From NCBI GenBank assembly GCA_001949185.1, contig BDGG01000003.1:4895092-4959091 (forward strand): a DNA stretch of 64,000 bases, read 5' to 3'. The notes beneath the pieces were generated by a model. The model did no database searches, had not been told where the DNA came from, and saw nothing but the letters and a program-made list of their open reading frames with translations. The position numbers and the translations under genes were made by a program. The stretch comes from Ramazzottius varieornatus (lineage: Eukaryota > Tardigrada > Eutardigrada > Parachela > Ramazzottiidae). Below are positions 11,329-22,276 of the stretch, one piece after another. Position 1 is the stretch's first letter. Every line of letters starts with the position of its first letter.

Positions 11329-12620
11329 ATGGCTGGGGAATCTAGACCTGCCACGAGGCAGCCTGAGGCCAAGCAATGCACAACGGAGTTGGCCAAGAAG
11401 GCCTGCCGTCTTCTGGACAAGATCTGGAACTCCAACATGCAAGCCACCATCGGCGATATTAGTCGCTTGTTCTGGGCACAGGGCTTCTGCAACCTCTTCT
11501 GCTCCCTGATCCTCATTAGCTTCTCCGGCATCTGCTCTACGCGCAAATACAGTAAAGGATATTCCGTCCTTTTTCTGGGCATTTTTTTCTGGTGGTGATA
11601 TCCAAGTTACTTTGCAGATGATGATTGCGAGGGAGAGGCCCAGTACCTGGAGGAAGACGATCGACAAAGTCTGGCCATCCTCTGTGTGATCGTCGGCTTG
11701 GTCGGTTTGATGCAGTCAGCCATCAACGGCGCCACCCTGGCTCGCCTCATGGTACTGATTGCTCCTCAGACGGAGCTCTCCAAGGCTTGGCTCCGTCAGG
11801 TGCAAATGAACCAGACTCTCGGACAGGAGACCAAGGCTGCCTCCACGGCAGAGTTCAGCGACCCCCAGGACTTGCAAAAAAGTAAGTGTGCATCCTACTT
11901 TGGCTGAAAATTAATCGAATGAAGAAACGTAAACAATGGAACTCACCAGATCGTCACCTCAACTGACGCACACTTCCAGCCAATACCACCGTTAACGTGC
12001 GTCACTTAGGAAAAATGATCTGGTTGAGTTTGTCGGGTTTTCCGAGATGGCGCATGATGGCAGTTTTGTTGGCTGGAAGAGTGCGCCACAAGGGAAAATG
12101 CCGCGGTCGAGCGTATCGAGCCTTCCCCAGTCGCGCACGCTTCCGGCGTTATTCACTACAAGAGTGCGTCACTTGGGAAGGAAGGACGTCGAGTCGTCTT
12201 GCCGAATGCAGAGTTTTGTTTTCAACAGGTGCTCGTCGATTCCGCATTCGTAATGTGGTCTTCGCGGTAACCACCCTGTTGACGGCTTTGGGATCAGCCT
12301 TTATGGTAACGGGGCTGGATGCCTGGTTCACCGACTTCGGGCTGGTCCTGGGAGGCTACATGGCCGCACAGATCGTCCAGGTGGGCTTCCTGCTGCGGGG
12401 AGCCTTTGTCAGCATTGACGGAAAGGCCGCCAACGAACTGCAGCGCTCTGTTAGCATCGAGATGGGGGGCGATGCTGGTGCAGGTGGCGCTGATGGAGAA
12501 AATGGCCTTTTGATTACGACAGAGAACGAAGTGGCGCAGCTGAAGTCGGCCTTCACTCAGCACATTCAACTGAAAGATGGCAACTCGGAGGGCAACCGCG
12601 TTATGACCGTCGAGGTCTAG
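11329..12620 (+). CDS. Four-helix membrane protein, unknown family
   Basis: Three exons (11329-11551, 11618-11881, 12229-12620) join in phase 1 at both junctions, giving 292 residues. Four hydrophobic segments are visible: LFCSLILISFSGIC, then LAILCVIVGLVGLMQSAI, then VVFAVTTLLTALGSAFMV, then FGLVLGGYMAAQIVQVGFLL. Both ends are hydrophilic and there is no signal peptide, so both ends probably face the cytosol. I do not recognise the family. The topology recalls small tetraspan proteins, but no tetraspanin CCG or claudin W-x(n)-C-x(n)-C motif is visible. Intron 2 carries three palindromic units. Confidence 0.75.
11940..12215. repeat. Palindromic unit cluster, 3 hairpins
   Basis: Three tandem units occupy nearly all of intron 2 of the four-helix membrane protein gene. 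They lie about 85 bp apart and are joined by linkers such as GATCTGGTTGAGTTTGTCGG. Confidence 0.75.
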
Positions 12621-13416
12621 GTCGAGGTAGTCTCCATTGCTTACGCTGTTGCTTATCGCTTTCTGACGGACCTTTGTCTGCCTGGCTTCCACGTTCTGCG
12701 GCGAGACTCAAGTTTCAGCCGCCGCTTGATGCACAACATTTATTCTTGAGATTTACGAATGCGTTGCTGTGAAGTCCAAAAAATATGGATGGAATAGTTG
12801 TGCAGTGCTGTCTGCGCAAGATGGACGTCTGTTCGCGGTGTGGCGCATGTTGAGTTGCTTTTCCCCACACTGTTAAACGTTTTCTTCACAAGCAAACCTT
12901 CATCTGTACACGCACGACGAGAAATTATGGGCCAGTAAAAATGATGGGCCAGGCTTTTTGTTACTGTGGTACGGAAGAACGTACATACGCAACTGATTCA
13001 AACAAATACACTTTTCGACACATTTCTACGTTTGAATTTCCATTTTGCAGTCTGGCCCATTATTTTTACTGGCCATAATTTCTCGACATGGGTATACATC
13101 ACGAACATGCTTTGTATTTATTCAAAAGAACAACGCAAACATTAGGCAAGATAGGCAAGCTGGTTAGAAAGAGTCAGCGACAGTAAAATAATTGTCAGCA
13201 GGTTTAGGGGGTTATGGCTGTAATCCTAAAGCTCAAAATAAGTTTTGGATAAGAATCGATCCATCAGGTGGGTCTGTTAGCTTTAGACATTTTGCGACTG
13301 ACAAGAGAAAACGCTCAAGGCAGCTTCAAGACAAAGGCGCGAACCTTACGTTCGGCTTCCCTGAAACATACAGTATATCAATGCAATATGGCACCCCTCA
13401 TGCAACATGGTAGAGC
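12621..13416. other. Intergenic gap between convergent genes
   Basis: This gap separates the ends of the four-helix protein gene and the SLC26 gene. Apart from the small inverted-repeat element at 12909-13092, nothing is recognised. Confidence 0.4.
12909..13092. mobile_element. 184-bp MITE related to the pogo-like transposon
   Basis: Inverted ends of about 35 bp share the core CGAGAAATTATGG then CCAGTAAAAAT. Both ends are flanked by TA (12907-12908 and 13093-13094), as expected for Tc1/mariner-pogo insertion. The same end core (ACGAGAAATTA then GGGCCAG then AAAAATGATGGG) begins the larger transposon at 32253, so this looks like a non-autonomous derivative mobilised by that family. It has no coding capacity. 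Confidence 0.75.
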
Positions 13417-16400
13417 CTACGCCCTCTTATAGAAGGATGCCTGCTTAGTACTAGTTGCCTAAAGTTGACTTGGTGGATTTTCACTGCAAAACTTCCGAAA
13501 GAACTTACGTTGCGAAGTATGGACACAGCGGGCATGCGCTTCTGTTTGTTGACAGCATACAGGACGGCATCGTGGACGGTGACGAACATCTGGTCTTGCT
13601 TGATGAATTCTTGAGCTCCGCACAGTTCCAGCATATCGCGCACAGCCTCTGCAAAAATAACCGCGGGTTTTGCATCGACTTTAAAGCTCAACTATAGGCG
13701 CTCTCTCACACAATAGTATAAGATAATATCAAATCTAGCAGGTCAATAGTTTAAGTGTCTCAAGATCAGCGGTGCCCCGGCAAACAGGATTTTGTGGGGG
13801 AATGGCAAGGTCGGCCCTTACGTCACCAGCCGAGCCGTAATATTAGCCGTGTAGCCGTCTCGTAGGAAAGTCGGGTTCGCATAAATTAATCGAGTCAACG
13901 ATCAGCTGATCGTGACGTCATAGGCGAAACACAAGATAAAAAGTTTTTTCCACAAAGTCTTGTTTGCCGCAGCACCGCTGCTCAAGATGCAACCATCGGT
14001 CTGTGCAGAACGGTAGCTCAGCTGACTTATTGGTTGTACCAGTATTGCCCATAAAAAATTATCAAATCGAACGACAACCAGTAATCAACTTTATATAATT
14101 GTAAATCGCTGCGCTCTAATTTGGCTTTAGGCGTAGAGAAGAGAACTCGACGCGGGGAAGCTGTATGGTCCACTTTTCTACACTTTTTCGTCGAAACTTC
14201 TGAACTGGTGTATTAGACTTGGACTTACTAGTTGTGCATGCCAAAAGGAGCTCCACACCCACACTGGAGCATTCCACCTGCGTTTTCTTCAAGAAGCCGA
14301 CGCCCGTCACATCGACGAAGCAGACTTCACTACAGTCCAGGATGATATGGCTGATGGGCACGTCCTCTTCCGTATCGTCCTCAAAGGCCACGTTCTCCAC
14401 ACCGTGCATCTCCAGCCGGGTCAAATCCTCCTTGATGGTCATGCGTCGTTGTCGCGGTCGCGGGGCCACGGACAGGCGGTGCATGACATAGCTGTTCTGG
14501 CCGTTCATGCTGCTGACCACCGACTTGGACCTTTCGCGTTGCTCCTCGATTTCCGCTTCAGCTTGACCCTGGTCCAGCGCCAGGTTGTTGGCGTAGGCAA
14601 AGTTGCCGGCTGTCATTTCTTTCTCGCCTTTGCCTTGGTTGGCCGGGTTGTTCTTCCAGTCACGGATGAGGGTGTTCAGGCCGGCCCAAGCGTAGACGCG
14701 GGCCTTGACGTAGGATGCATTGGCAAAGTAGATGGGAGCGTCCACTCGAACGATCCGCACTCCTGGAACTTCCACGGCCTGTCAAGCATGATATGCGTGA
14801 AACTGCAATCGGAGCCCACCAAACAAATTTGACAAGATCGTTGTCCCAAGTGGCGCACTTTCCAGCCAGTGCCCGTGTACACGTGCGCCACTGGGGTAAA
14901 CCATTTTGTGCATTTGCTTGTTTTCCCCCAGTGGCGCACGTTTGCCATGTAATTGGCTGGACGCTTGCGCCACTTGCATAAACGAGTTGCTGAGTTTGTC
15001 TGCACAGATCATCCTTCTGATAAAATACGGGAAGTAAATTCGACGAGATGCAATACCGTTTGGTAGACGTCGGTTCGTCGATAGATGTCGGTACCGGGAA
15101 GTCGGCCCAACTGTCCAACTTTGGGCTTTTGCAGGCGCAGCATGATGGTCATGACTCCCCAGCCGATTCCCACCGCCAGGCCCAGGTCGACATCGAGGAT
15201 CAAAACTCCCAGAAACACAGCCAAGAAGATGGACTGCAGAAATTTTACAGGTTTATTCGAGTGTACGCGTAGATAACATCGAATTCAGTGACAAGGAATA
15301 TGAAGAAGAGAAGACGTATGACGTCACCGCGGGTTCAGTTTGTCCGCCGCGCCGCGATGACGTCAGTGCGCTAGGTTAACCGCCGAGCTGGACTTAGGGT
15401 GGGCATTGGTCTGAGCCTTCGGAAATCTTACCCAGTCAACGAGCGATATGGTCCATAACTTCCTTAGTTCCAGTACTTGCATCATAAGTTTCAGGACTGA
15501 AACCATCACGATGGCGCCCAGGCATGGATGAGGAAGCGGCTCCAGATACTTCCCGAGGGCGACGATGACAATCAGGACTATAAGGCACTGCACCAGGCTG
15601 ACAATCTGTGTCTTCCCGCCGACATCGTTCTAAAAAATCAGCATTCAAATGAAGTAAATGGGTGGTCGGTAGAAACTTTCAGGACGATCGAGCTGAAGTG
15701 GCGCGTTTTTGTAGCTAATACTAGGGAGAACGTGCGGCACTTGACTTGAAAAAACGAACAGACTCGAATAGATCGCTTTCGAATGCCTCACGCTTCCAGT
15801 CCATAACACTAAAAACTGCGCCACTTGGGGTAACGATCATGCATCTGTTTGCCTCGAGACCGTATGCCGGCCTCCTGAATTCTGTCAAGTTTATGGGGAG
15901 GTTTTGAATAGTGTACCTGTACTGCCGTTCGCGCGATAGAAATACTGGATGGGAAACAGTGGAAGAAGGAACCAAAGATCTTAGCCAGACCTTGTGCTTT
16001 GAATTCCTGGTTGGGGTCCAGCGCGTAGTTGTTCTTGTTAGCGAAGAGCAAGCCAAGTGTGATACTGATACACAGCGTGACCACAGCAATGGCAAATATG
16101 TCCCCCATAACAGCTCCGACGTCCAGCCGACTGAAGTCCGGCGCAAATGGGATAGGCATGCCGGTGGGGATGCGCTTGATGGTCCGCACACCGTAGTACG
16201 GATCTAAGCCTATGAGGTAGGAAATGAGTGTACCGAATATAACGATGAGAAGTTCGGCGGGGATGGGCACTTTCAGGACGGCAAGGACTTTCGGATTGGT
16301 GTTGAGGTAAAACTTGATGAAAACCAGGATGATGACGGAGATGATGCCGGTGACCAGGGTGGGTATGTGGGTGGTACCGATGACCGTGAAGAAATTAACG

Positions 16401-18058
16401 TAGGTCTGAAGATAAGTTTCACGTTGAAGATGGGGAAAAACAATGTTGTGAGAGCTCGATCGGCAAGCAAACTCGGCCAGATTATTGTCCCAAGTGGCGC
16501 ATGGTCTTGGCTAATACCGCTGATTGCGTGCGCCACCGACGGTCTGGCGCAGTTCGTTTGCGGAGCTCCCATTTGGGCTTCATGTTCAGGCAGGAGGAAA
16601 GCATACCTTTATCAGTTTCAGTGCGCCGTAATAGTCTTTCAGGCCTTTCACTCCGAAGATGGACTTTAGCTGACTGCTGAAGACGTGGAATGCTGCGCCA
16701 CAAGTAAATCTGAGAATAATATGTAGAAAAATGCCATTACATCCAGAAACCACTTTCCAGAGTTACGAAGACGTGTCTTACCCTTGTACGAGTTGGTCAG
16801 AAAAATAGACGACTAATCCGCCAGCACCGAGAAGCCCAAATGCTAGCTAGGTGTGAAAGGAAAACATATTTTGATTTTGTGGTTCTTTGGGGGTGGATCA
16901 ACATTCTGGGTGTGGTGGGAGGATTCGCCGCAAGAGTCTTACCTGCCAGCACCCAACCAAGACGGCCACAGCGGTAGCTACCTGCACCTGACTGAGCTCT
17001 GCCACGGTGTAGGAAGAGCCATTGACTAGGGCGTTGTACTCCGGATGGACCAGCACCCCATTGGTGTCTTCCGGAAAGAGCGCATACTGACGAACGATCT
17101 TACTGGTCATCAAACTAGTAATGGCGTCGGTACCTACACCCAAGGCGCCATGCGTTTTGCTTCGTCGCACATTACATCAAAGAACAGCATAGGGAAGTTG
17201 TTGCCTTACCTAAAGAACACTGCCGAGAAGAAGCCATCAGGAAGTAAACCAGCAGCGGGAAGAAGGAGACGTAAAGACCAGTCACAGCTGCAAGTACAGC
17301 AAAAATTACATCATTCAAAATAAACAGAGAAAATTCATGGATTAATTTAACTCAAAAAATTAGATTTGTTCAAAATAAAAATAAAAATGAAAACAATATA
17401 AGGATTGATCAAAAACAAAATGGAATGAACGCCGCCAAATGTGTAGAACTCATGATACAGGCCGATGGTATGGCTTACGTGGGCATAGTGTCAATATGGC
17501 GTAGGCAACACCTTGTGGAGTATTGAGGAACCCAATGGTGACCCCTGAAAAACAATGCTTTTTGTTTCCAGTGTACAGTATGGTCAGTTGGAAGACGTGA
17601 AAATAACAATAGGTATCTGCACTGACCAGCAGCGAAGTCCATGAGTAAACTTGTTCGCCAGTTATACTTGGGTACCCAGTCAAGGGCGGGGAACCAACGC
17701 GTGACGCAGTTGAGGCCTATCCGTGGACTACAGCGTGAATTGCCTTTCGTTCGGGCCCATGATTTGGCCGCCATCCGTTTAACGTTGTTCCAAGGGGATA
17801 AAGGAGGTCCCGGTTCGCATAATCCATAGGCCAAGTCGAACCTGCAAGGAGTAATCCAACTTTAATCAAAAGCTGGATGGGCTTTGCAGAAAGCCATTAC
17901 CTGGGCTGGTCGTAGACAAAGCGCGTCACCTGCAGTCGCGCGTCAGGCTGTAATCCAGGATGGATTCCCGGCGTTTTAGCGTTGGAGTTGTCGATGTCAC
18001 CCACTACAAACACTGGAGTCTTTTTGGCTCCATGACCGGGGGAATTTGGCGCATCCAT
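13417..18058 (-). CDS. SLC26 anion transporter with STAS domain
   Basis: Twelve exons join in phase: 17901-18058, 17627-17841, 17479-17544, 17210-17287, 16943-17133, 16782-16846, 16607-16709, 15917-16405, 15432-15629, 15057-15233, 14229-14778 and 13509-13648. They give 810 residues. A thirteenth exon at 13417-13458 (13 codons, TAG) is a guess. SLC26 hallmarks are NTPQGVAYA, PPVTGLYVSFFPLL and SRQCSLGTDAITSLM in the early helices, NDVGGKTQI, and LVDW-SIFLAVFLGVLILDVD. The cytosolic STAS domain starts at VPGVRIVRVDAPIYFANASY, contains a long variable insert, and closes with MFVTVHDAVLYAV. The family exchanges anions such as chloride, bicarbonate, sulfate or oxalate across the plasma membrane. 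Substrate cannot be read here. Start is the only in-frame ATG of the first exon. Confidence 0.93.
14810..15010. repeat. Palindromic unit cluster, 2 hairpins
   Basis: The cluster lies in the SLC26 intron just before the STAS exon. The first unit has near-perfect arms, CCCAAGTGGCGCAC and GTGCGCCACTGGGG. Confidence 0.8.
15320..15364. repeat. Hairpin with CRE-like arms
   Basis: GACGTCACCGCGG and CCGCGATGACGTC face each other across a 19-nt loop in an SLC26 intron (12 of 13 pairs). The same arms recur at 25056-25086. Confidence 0.6.
15660..15855. repeat. Palindromic unit cluster, 2 hairpins
   Basis: Two diverged units lie in the SLC26 intron that separates exons 8 and 9 in transcript order. Right arms read GTGCGGCACTTG and CTGCGCCACTTGGGG. 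Confidence 0.65.
16451..16573. repeat. Palindromic unit, full-length single copy
   Basis: This SLC26-intron copy shows both outer ends, CTCGATCGGCAAGCAAACTC and GTTCGTTTGCGGAGCTCCCA. It is a good reference for the one-unit element of about 123 bp. Confidence 0.8.
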
Positions 18059-19294
18059 TCCCAATCTGTGCACGACTTCAACGGGGCAGTACAACGAGAC
18101 CGTCAAGAAATCAAACAAAACAGTTTCGTTGTTGAAAGGTCACATCATAAGACTGCATATTTTCAAGACTTGACTTGAGAATGTTATCGGGTTGTGTAAG
18201 AGCCAGATACTTGCTTTTTGCGACAGGGTACCGCAGTGGGTTCTTCGTTGGTTTTTCTTACTGAGAAAGTTTCGTAATGGGTTGTCTTTTTCCAGTACTG
18301 TTTACGAGCCATTTGTTGTGCATAAGGCGATGAAGCAGTCTTTTATTTACTGAGCGGTGTTTGTGGAGTGGTGATGTTTCGACTTCGGACCTCGCGTATT
18401 AAAGTCTGACCCGGTAGAACCTTGTTATGTGGTTCAGAAGGCAACAACGTCGTTTCTTGGCAAATTAAGATGCATGGAAGGAATTAAAGATTCCAATAAA
18501 GCATGGCTGGTTGATTTAAGTGACCGTCAGCTTGTCCTCCCTCACATCGTAACAGAAAGAACCCAACGACCTAATACTACATATACTGATCGATAGCGGG
18601 GAACCAGGTGGTGCGTCTTGGTCGATCCATAAGCCTCATTACAGTACACGGTTATGACGTGTCCATGTCAGGAAAAGACAGCCATAAAGAATATTTCATA
18701 GATATATTCGCCGAAGGGAGGATGGAAGGAAGGAAGCGTTTAACGAGGTTGACTCGAATAACAGCTTGTATCTCTGTGTCAGCTGCAACACGCGCACGCA
18801 AAGTACACCCGATAATCAACGATGGGAGGATGGCTCACTTCACCTTGTGCCTTTCCGTGCGTATATGGAAAACCAGGACGGTCGACTTGATCGCTTACAT
18901 TCAAGCAGCTGTCTGGCTGGACCGTGTATCAATGTCCAGGTTTCCTAAGACACGGTAGTCTGTGCTTATCGTCATGAGTCTCTCGAGTGTACTTTGGCTA
19001 TCGATGATAGCTTTGTTTTTGCTGCGTTAATTTTTGATGATACCCGTGCAGAAGAAGCGCCGATGTGCGCGAGGCAATCTGGGTTAATAGGACGTTTGGC
19101 GCGTAAAGCACAATGGAAATTTGTCATGAAGACTGGTGTATCATCGCCAGAAGAGTCCCCAGGGACCTTTCAGCTCTTAAGCGCTCATTTGCAGACCGCG
19201 TATTCTGATTTGCTCCAATCATTGTCCATAATGTCCAACCTTGCAAGCTGAAATATGAGCCAAACACGCATCCAGATAGGAAATGGGACACCGA

Positions 19295-19580
19295 AAAATA
19301 AGTCCACCGGATCGTCCTCTCAAGTGGCGCATTTTGTCATTGTTACTGGCTCAGAGTGTGCGCCACTTGGGGAATCGATCTCGATATTCGACATAACTGC
19401 TTCCTGAAGCGGCGCAGTCTTTCATTGTTAATGGCGAAGAACGTGCGCGACTTGGAAAGAGCGATGTTATCTAGTCTGATTGCTTTCCCCAGTGGCGCAG
19501 AGTGCTATCGTTGTTGATGAAGAGTGTGCGCCAGTTGGAAAAAGCGATCTGACCGAGTTAACATTTTTGCCGACGTCCAA
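19295..19580. repeat. Palindromic unit cluster, 3 hairpins
   Basis: Three units in intergenic DNA start near 19321, 19404 and 19489, a period of about 83 bp. The right end is TTTTTGCCGACGTCCAAA. Confidence 0.75.
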
Positions 19581-20599
19581 ATGCTGATTTATTGATTTGT
19601 AGTTGTGGGCTACACATAATAGGTCAGTTTATGAAGGGCCTGGACGTTTGAATGGGTGGATTGTTCTATGGAATGTGGCGTTTCTGTGAGTAGGCTGTTG
19701 TCCGGATATTGCGCCGGAAATGGGTTAATAGGGAGCATTTTTCCTTCATGCATGCGCAACAGTGCAGGCAGCACAATGGGACAGAGATAGTGGCGGGCGT
19801 GTCGTTGTTCCCTGCGGGTATCCAGTGGAAACTTAATGGAAATCGAATTGAGAAGGAAGACATTTCTTCCGATACACTTACGACGCAACTTCTTCTTGGA
19901 TACACGAGCTGGCTATACAGCATTGATTATTGCAAATATGGCCAGCAGCTTCCCACCCACATTGTCAGGACGAGGCTGCCGAGGTTCTCACACGTATGGC
20001 CGTGCTGCAGTAGGATTACACAGATCTAACAACTAACAATCACATTTTAGCAAGCTGAGCAAACCACTTGAAGGCAAGATGGGGAGCTTCCTCGTTCGAC
20101 GACCTTTCTATCCTGGTCATCCCGGCATGCATGTGAAAGTAGTCTCCATACTGTAACTCTTCCCGCTATAGAATGCCAATGGACCAGAATCCGGCAAGCT
20201 GTGCCTTCGTTACAGTACGTGTGCCCCCGAATTAACTCTCATTTCCGGATACTGCGCGAAAATTAAAATGGAATGTTGGCAGAGGTGTACGGACTGTGCC
20301 TTCGAGACTCTCCAAAGAAGGAGCAAGTCTAGTATGTATTCCCGCGACAGATTGCTCATCCATGTTTAATGAAAACAATCAGTAGGCCAACATGTCGTAC
20401 CACAGCCCAAATATTCCCACGTTCTTAACGTCTGATTTTATATCGCTTCTTAATATTCACCCAGGCAATCCATCACAGTTTCAAACATTGCAAACCAGGC
20501 CTGACTCCATTCATTTGGCTTTTATGAAAAACATGGAAAAAAACTGCAAAATAGTTTCGACTCATTTAAAGAACTTGGAAAATTCGACATCTTCAGACG

Positions 20600-20890
20600 A
20601 CTCTACCCAGATCGTTTTCCCAAGCGTCACACGTTCCCAGCCGAATTAAGTTTATATGACAAGAACGAAAGCATGCGTCACTTGTGAAAGCAGTCTGGTC
20701 GAGCTGCGAGATTATGTTTTTCTAGTGACGCATTTTTACAGCCACTGTCAATATAAACATGCGCGACCTGGGAAAGTAATCAAACCCGGCAAAATTGTTC
20801 TTCGAAGTGGCGCAAGTGCTTGTCGTTATCGGCTTCGAACTTGCGTCACTTGAAGTGATGATCTGAGCGATTTCATTTGTTCACGTCCCA
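20600..20890. repeat. Palindromic unit cluster, 3 hairpins
   Basis: Three partly decayed units in intergenic DNA. Several arms carry the CGTCAC variant in place of CGCCAC. Confidence 0.65.
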
Positions 20891-22276
20891 AATATTTCGA
20901 AAAATATGATGAGAGCTATTTCGAAAACACTTCGGGGTTGCTCGTTGGGTGTCTGTTGAGTTTCCGACCTCCGCGAAGAGAGCTGTAGCGATATAAGAAC
21001 CGAGAGAGTCGATTGGGGAAGATTTTAGTGAGGCGTGGTCGGTGCTGCGAACGATGGGGGAAGTGGAGCTAACTTGGCTGCTGGTTGCGTTTGATGCCAT
21101 TTCATCCCCTGTATTCCATCCGCGCTAGTGCTTCAGGAGGGTAAGTGGCTCGGGAAGAGGATTTTGCGGCGATTACATTGTGTCAGCTTTGCCTTTTAAT
21201 GAAGTCATAGTTCCATATGTCGTTGACGTTGCGTCTGCGCCATCATTCTTCTTCTTCTTCTTCTTCCCTTTTTTATCATCAGCGTCATCCTTCTTTACCG
21301 ATGAAGACATGTGTGGAAAATTTTTGCTGCGTTCTCTGTAATCTGTGCTGGTACAAAGTTCATGATAGTTGATGATGAACTGTTATGTGGGGCTGTAATT
21401 AATTAACTGCAGTCGGCGGCTGCGCCTTGATGGTCCCATGAGAGTGGCTACTTAATGAAAGTGACAGCTCTCCTGCCGATTATATTCCCATCCATATTTG
21501 TACTGTACACATTCTTCCCCTGAATATTCCCTCAGCACGCACATTCTTTCATTGGTGGCCCTATCATATCTGTATACCACAAAGACCCTTCAGTTGCAGC
21601 GTTGGCCGAGTCTACTGTTTTTCTTCATACGCTTCGTGGTCCGTCTTTGTCATCACCTCCTCCAGGCCAAGATTGAAGGGGCTGGATGGAAGGCGATCGT
21701 CTCCCAGCGAGGCCCAGCTTGGCCAAATTATTCTTTTCCACTCCATTGCGCGCCTTGTGGGTTTTCATGCTCTGCATGCCATGATATGGACTACAAGTTG
21801 GGTGCGTGATTGAAAATTTGCCGGCGACCTTTTCCCGCTCTGGTTGCTCTGCTGCACTGGTAAATCCATCTCTGGGACTTCTTCATCATACATCCATCCG
21901 GCTTACAAGTCAGGAAGGTGTTCGCTGGTTGCAGCCAACGCTGTTCCTCGCTGAGCATGCGCATGCTTGCAGTCTATCACGCATAACAGCTGGAACTGCA
22001 TACCAGCTTTGTATCCTCCTTCTTTTCATCCTTTTCTCATCATTTCCTGGCGCGCTTCGATTCTGGACTTTATCGAAGGAGGAAGAGCCCAGCTTTTGCT
22101 TTCCGTGCTTTGGATGCAAGTCATGAAAGAGACGCCGGCCAAGTCGCTCATCGTCTCCTTCACTTAGGCCGAGTTGGGCAATTATCCGAGCATCTTTCTC
22201 CCATCGATATAAAATTATAAACCGCCCTTCCTCCTCATTTACTCCGGGGTTGCGTCGCCCGACAAGTGCCGTTAAA

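Larger units (their letters stand above)
18059..22276. other. 4.2-kb intergenic region, no gene seen
   Basis: This lies between the divergent SLC26 and Dpr-like genes. Several open frames of 60-116 codons exist, but none has domain character or linked splice sites. It holds two three-hairpin palindromic clusters and a (CTT)n tract at 21246-21267. Confidence 0.4.

Noticed and set aside
14009-14060. tRNA-like A box (GGTAGCTCAGCTG)
   Set aside because: No matching B box, anticodon arm or acceptor stem could be folded around it.
21498-22126. Hydrophobic plus-strand frames upstream of the Dpr-like gene
   Set aside because: No splice links to exon 1, no domain, and composition like surrounding intergenic DNA.
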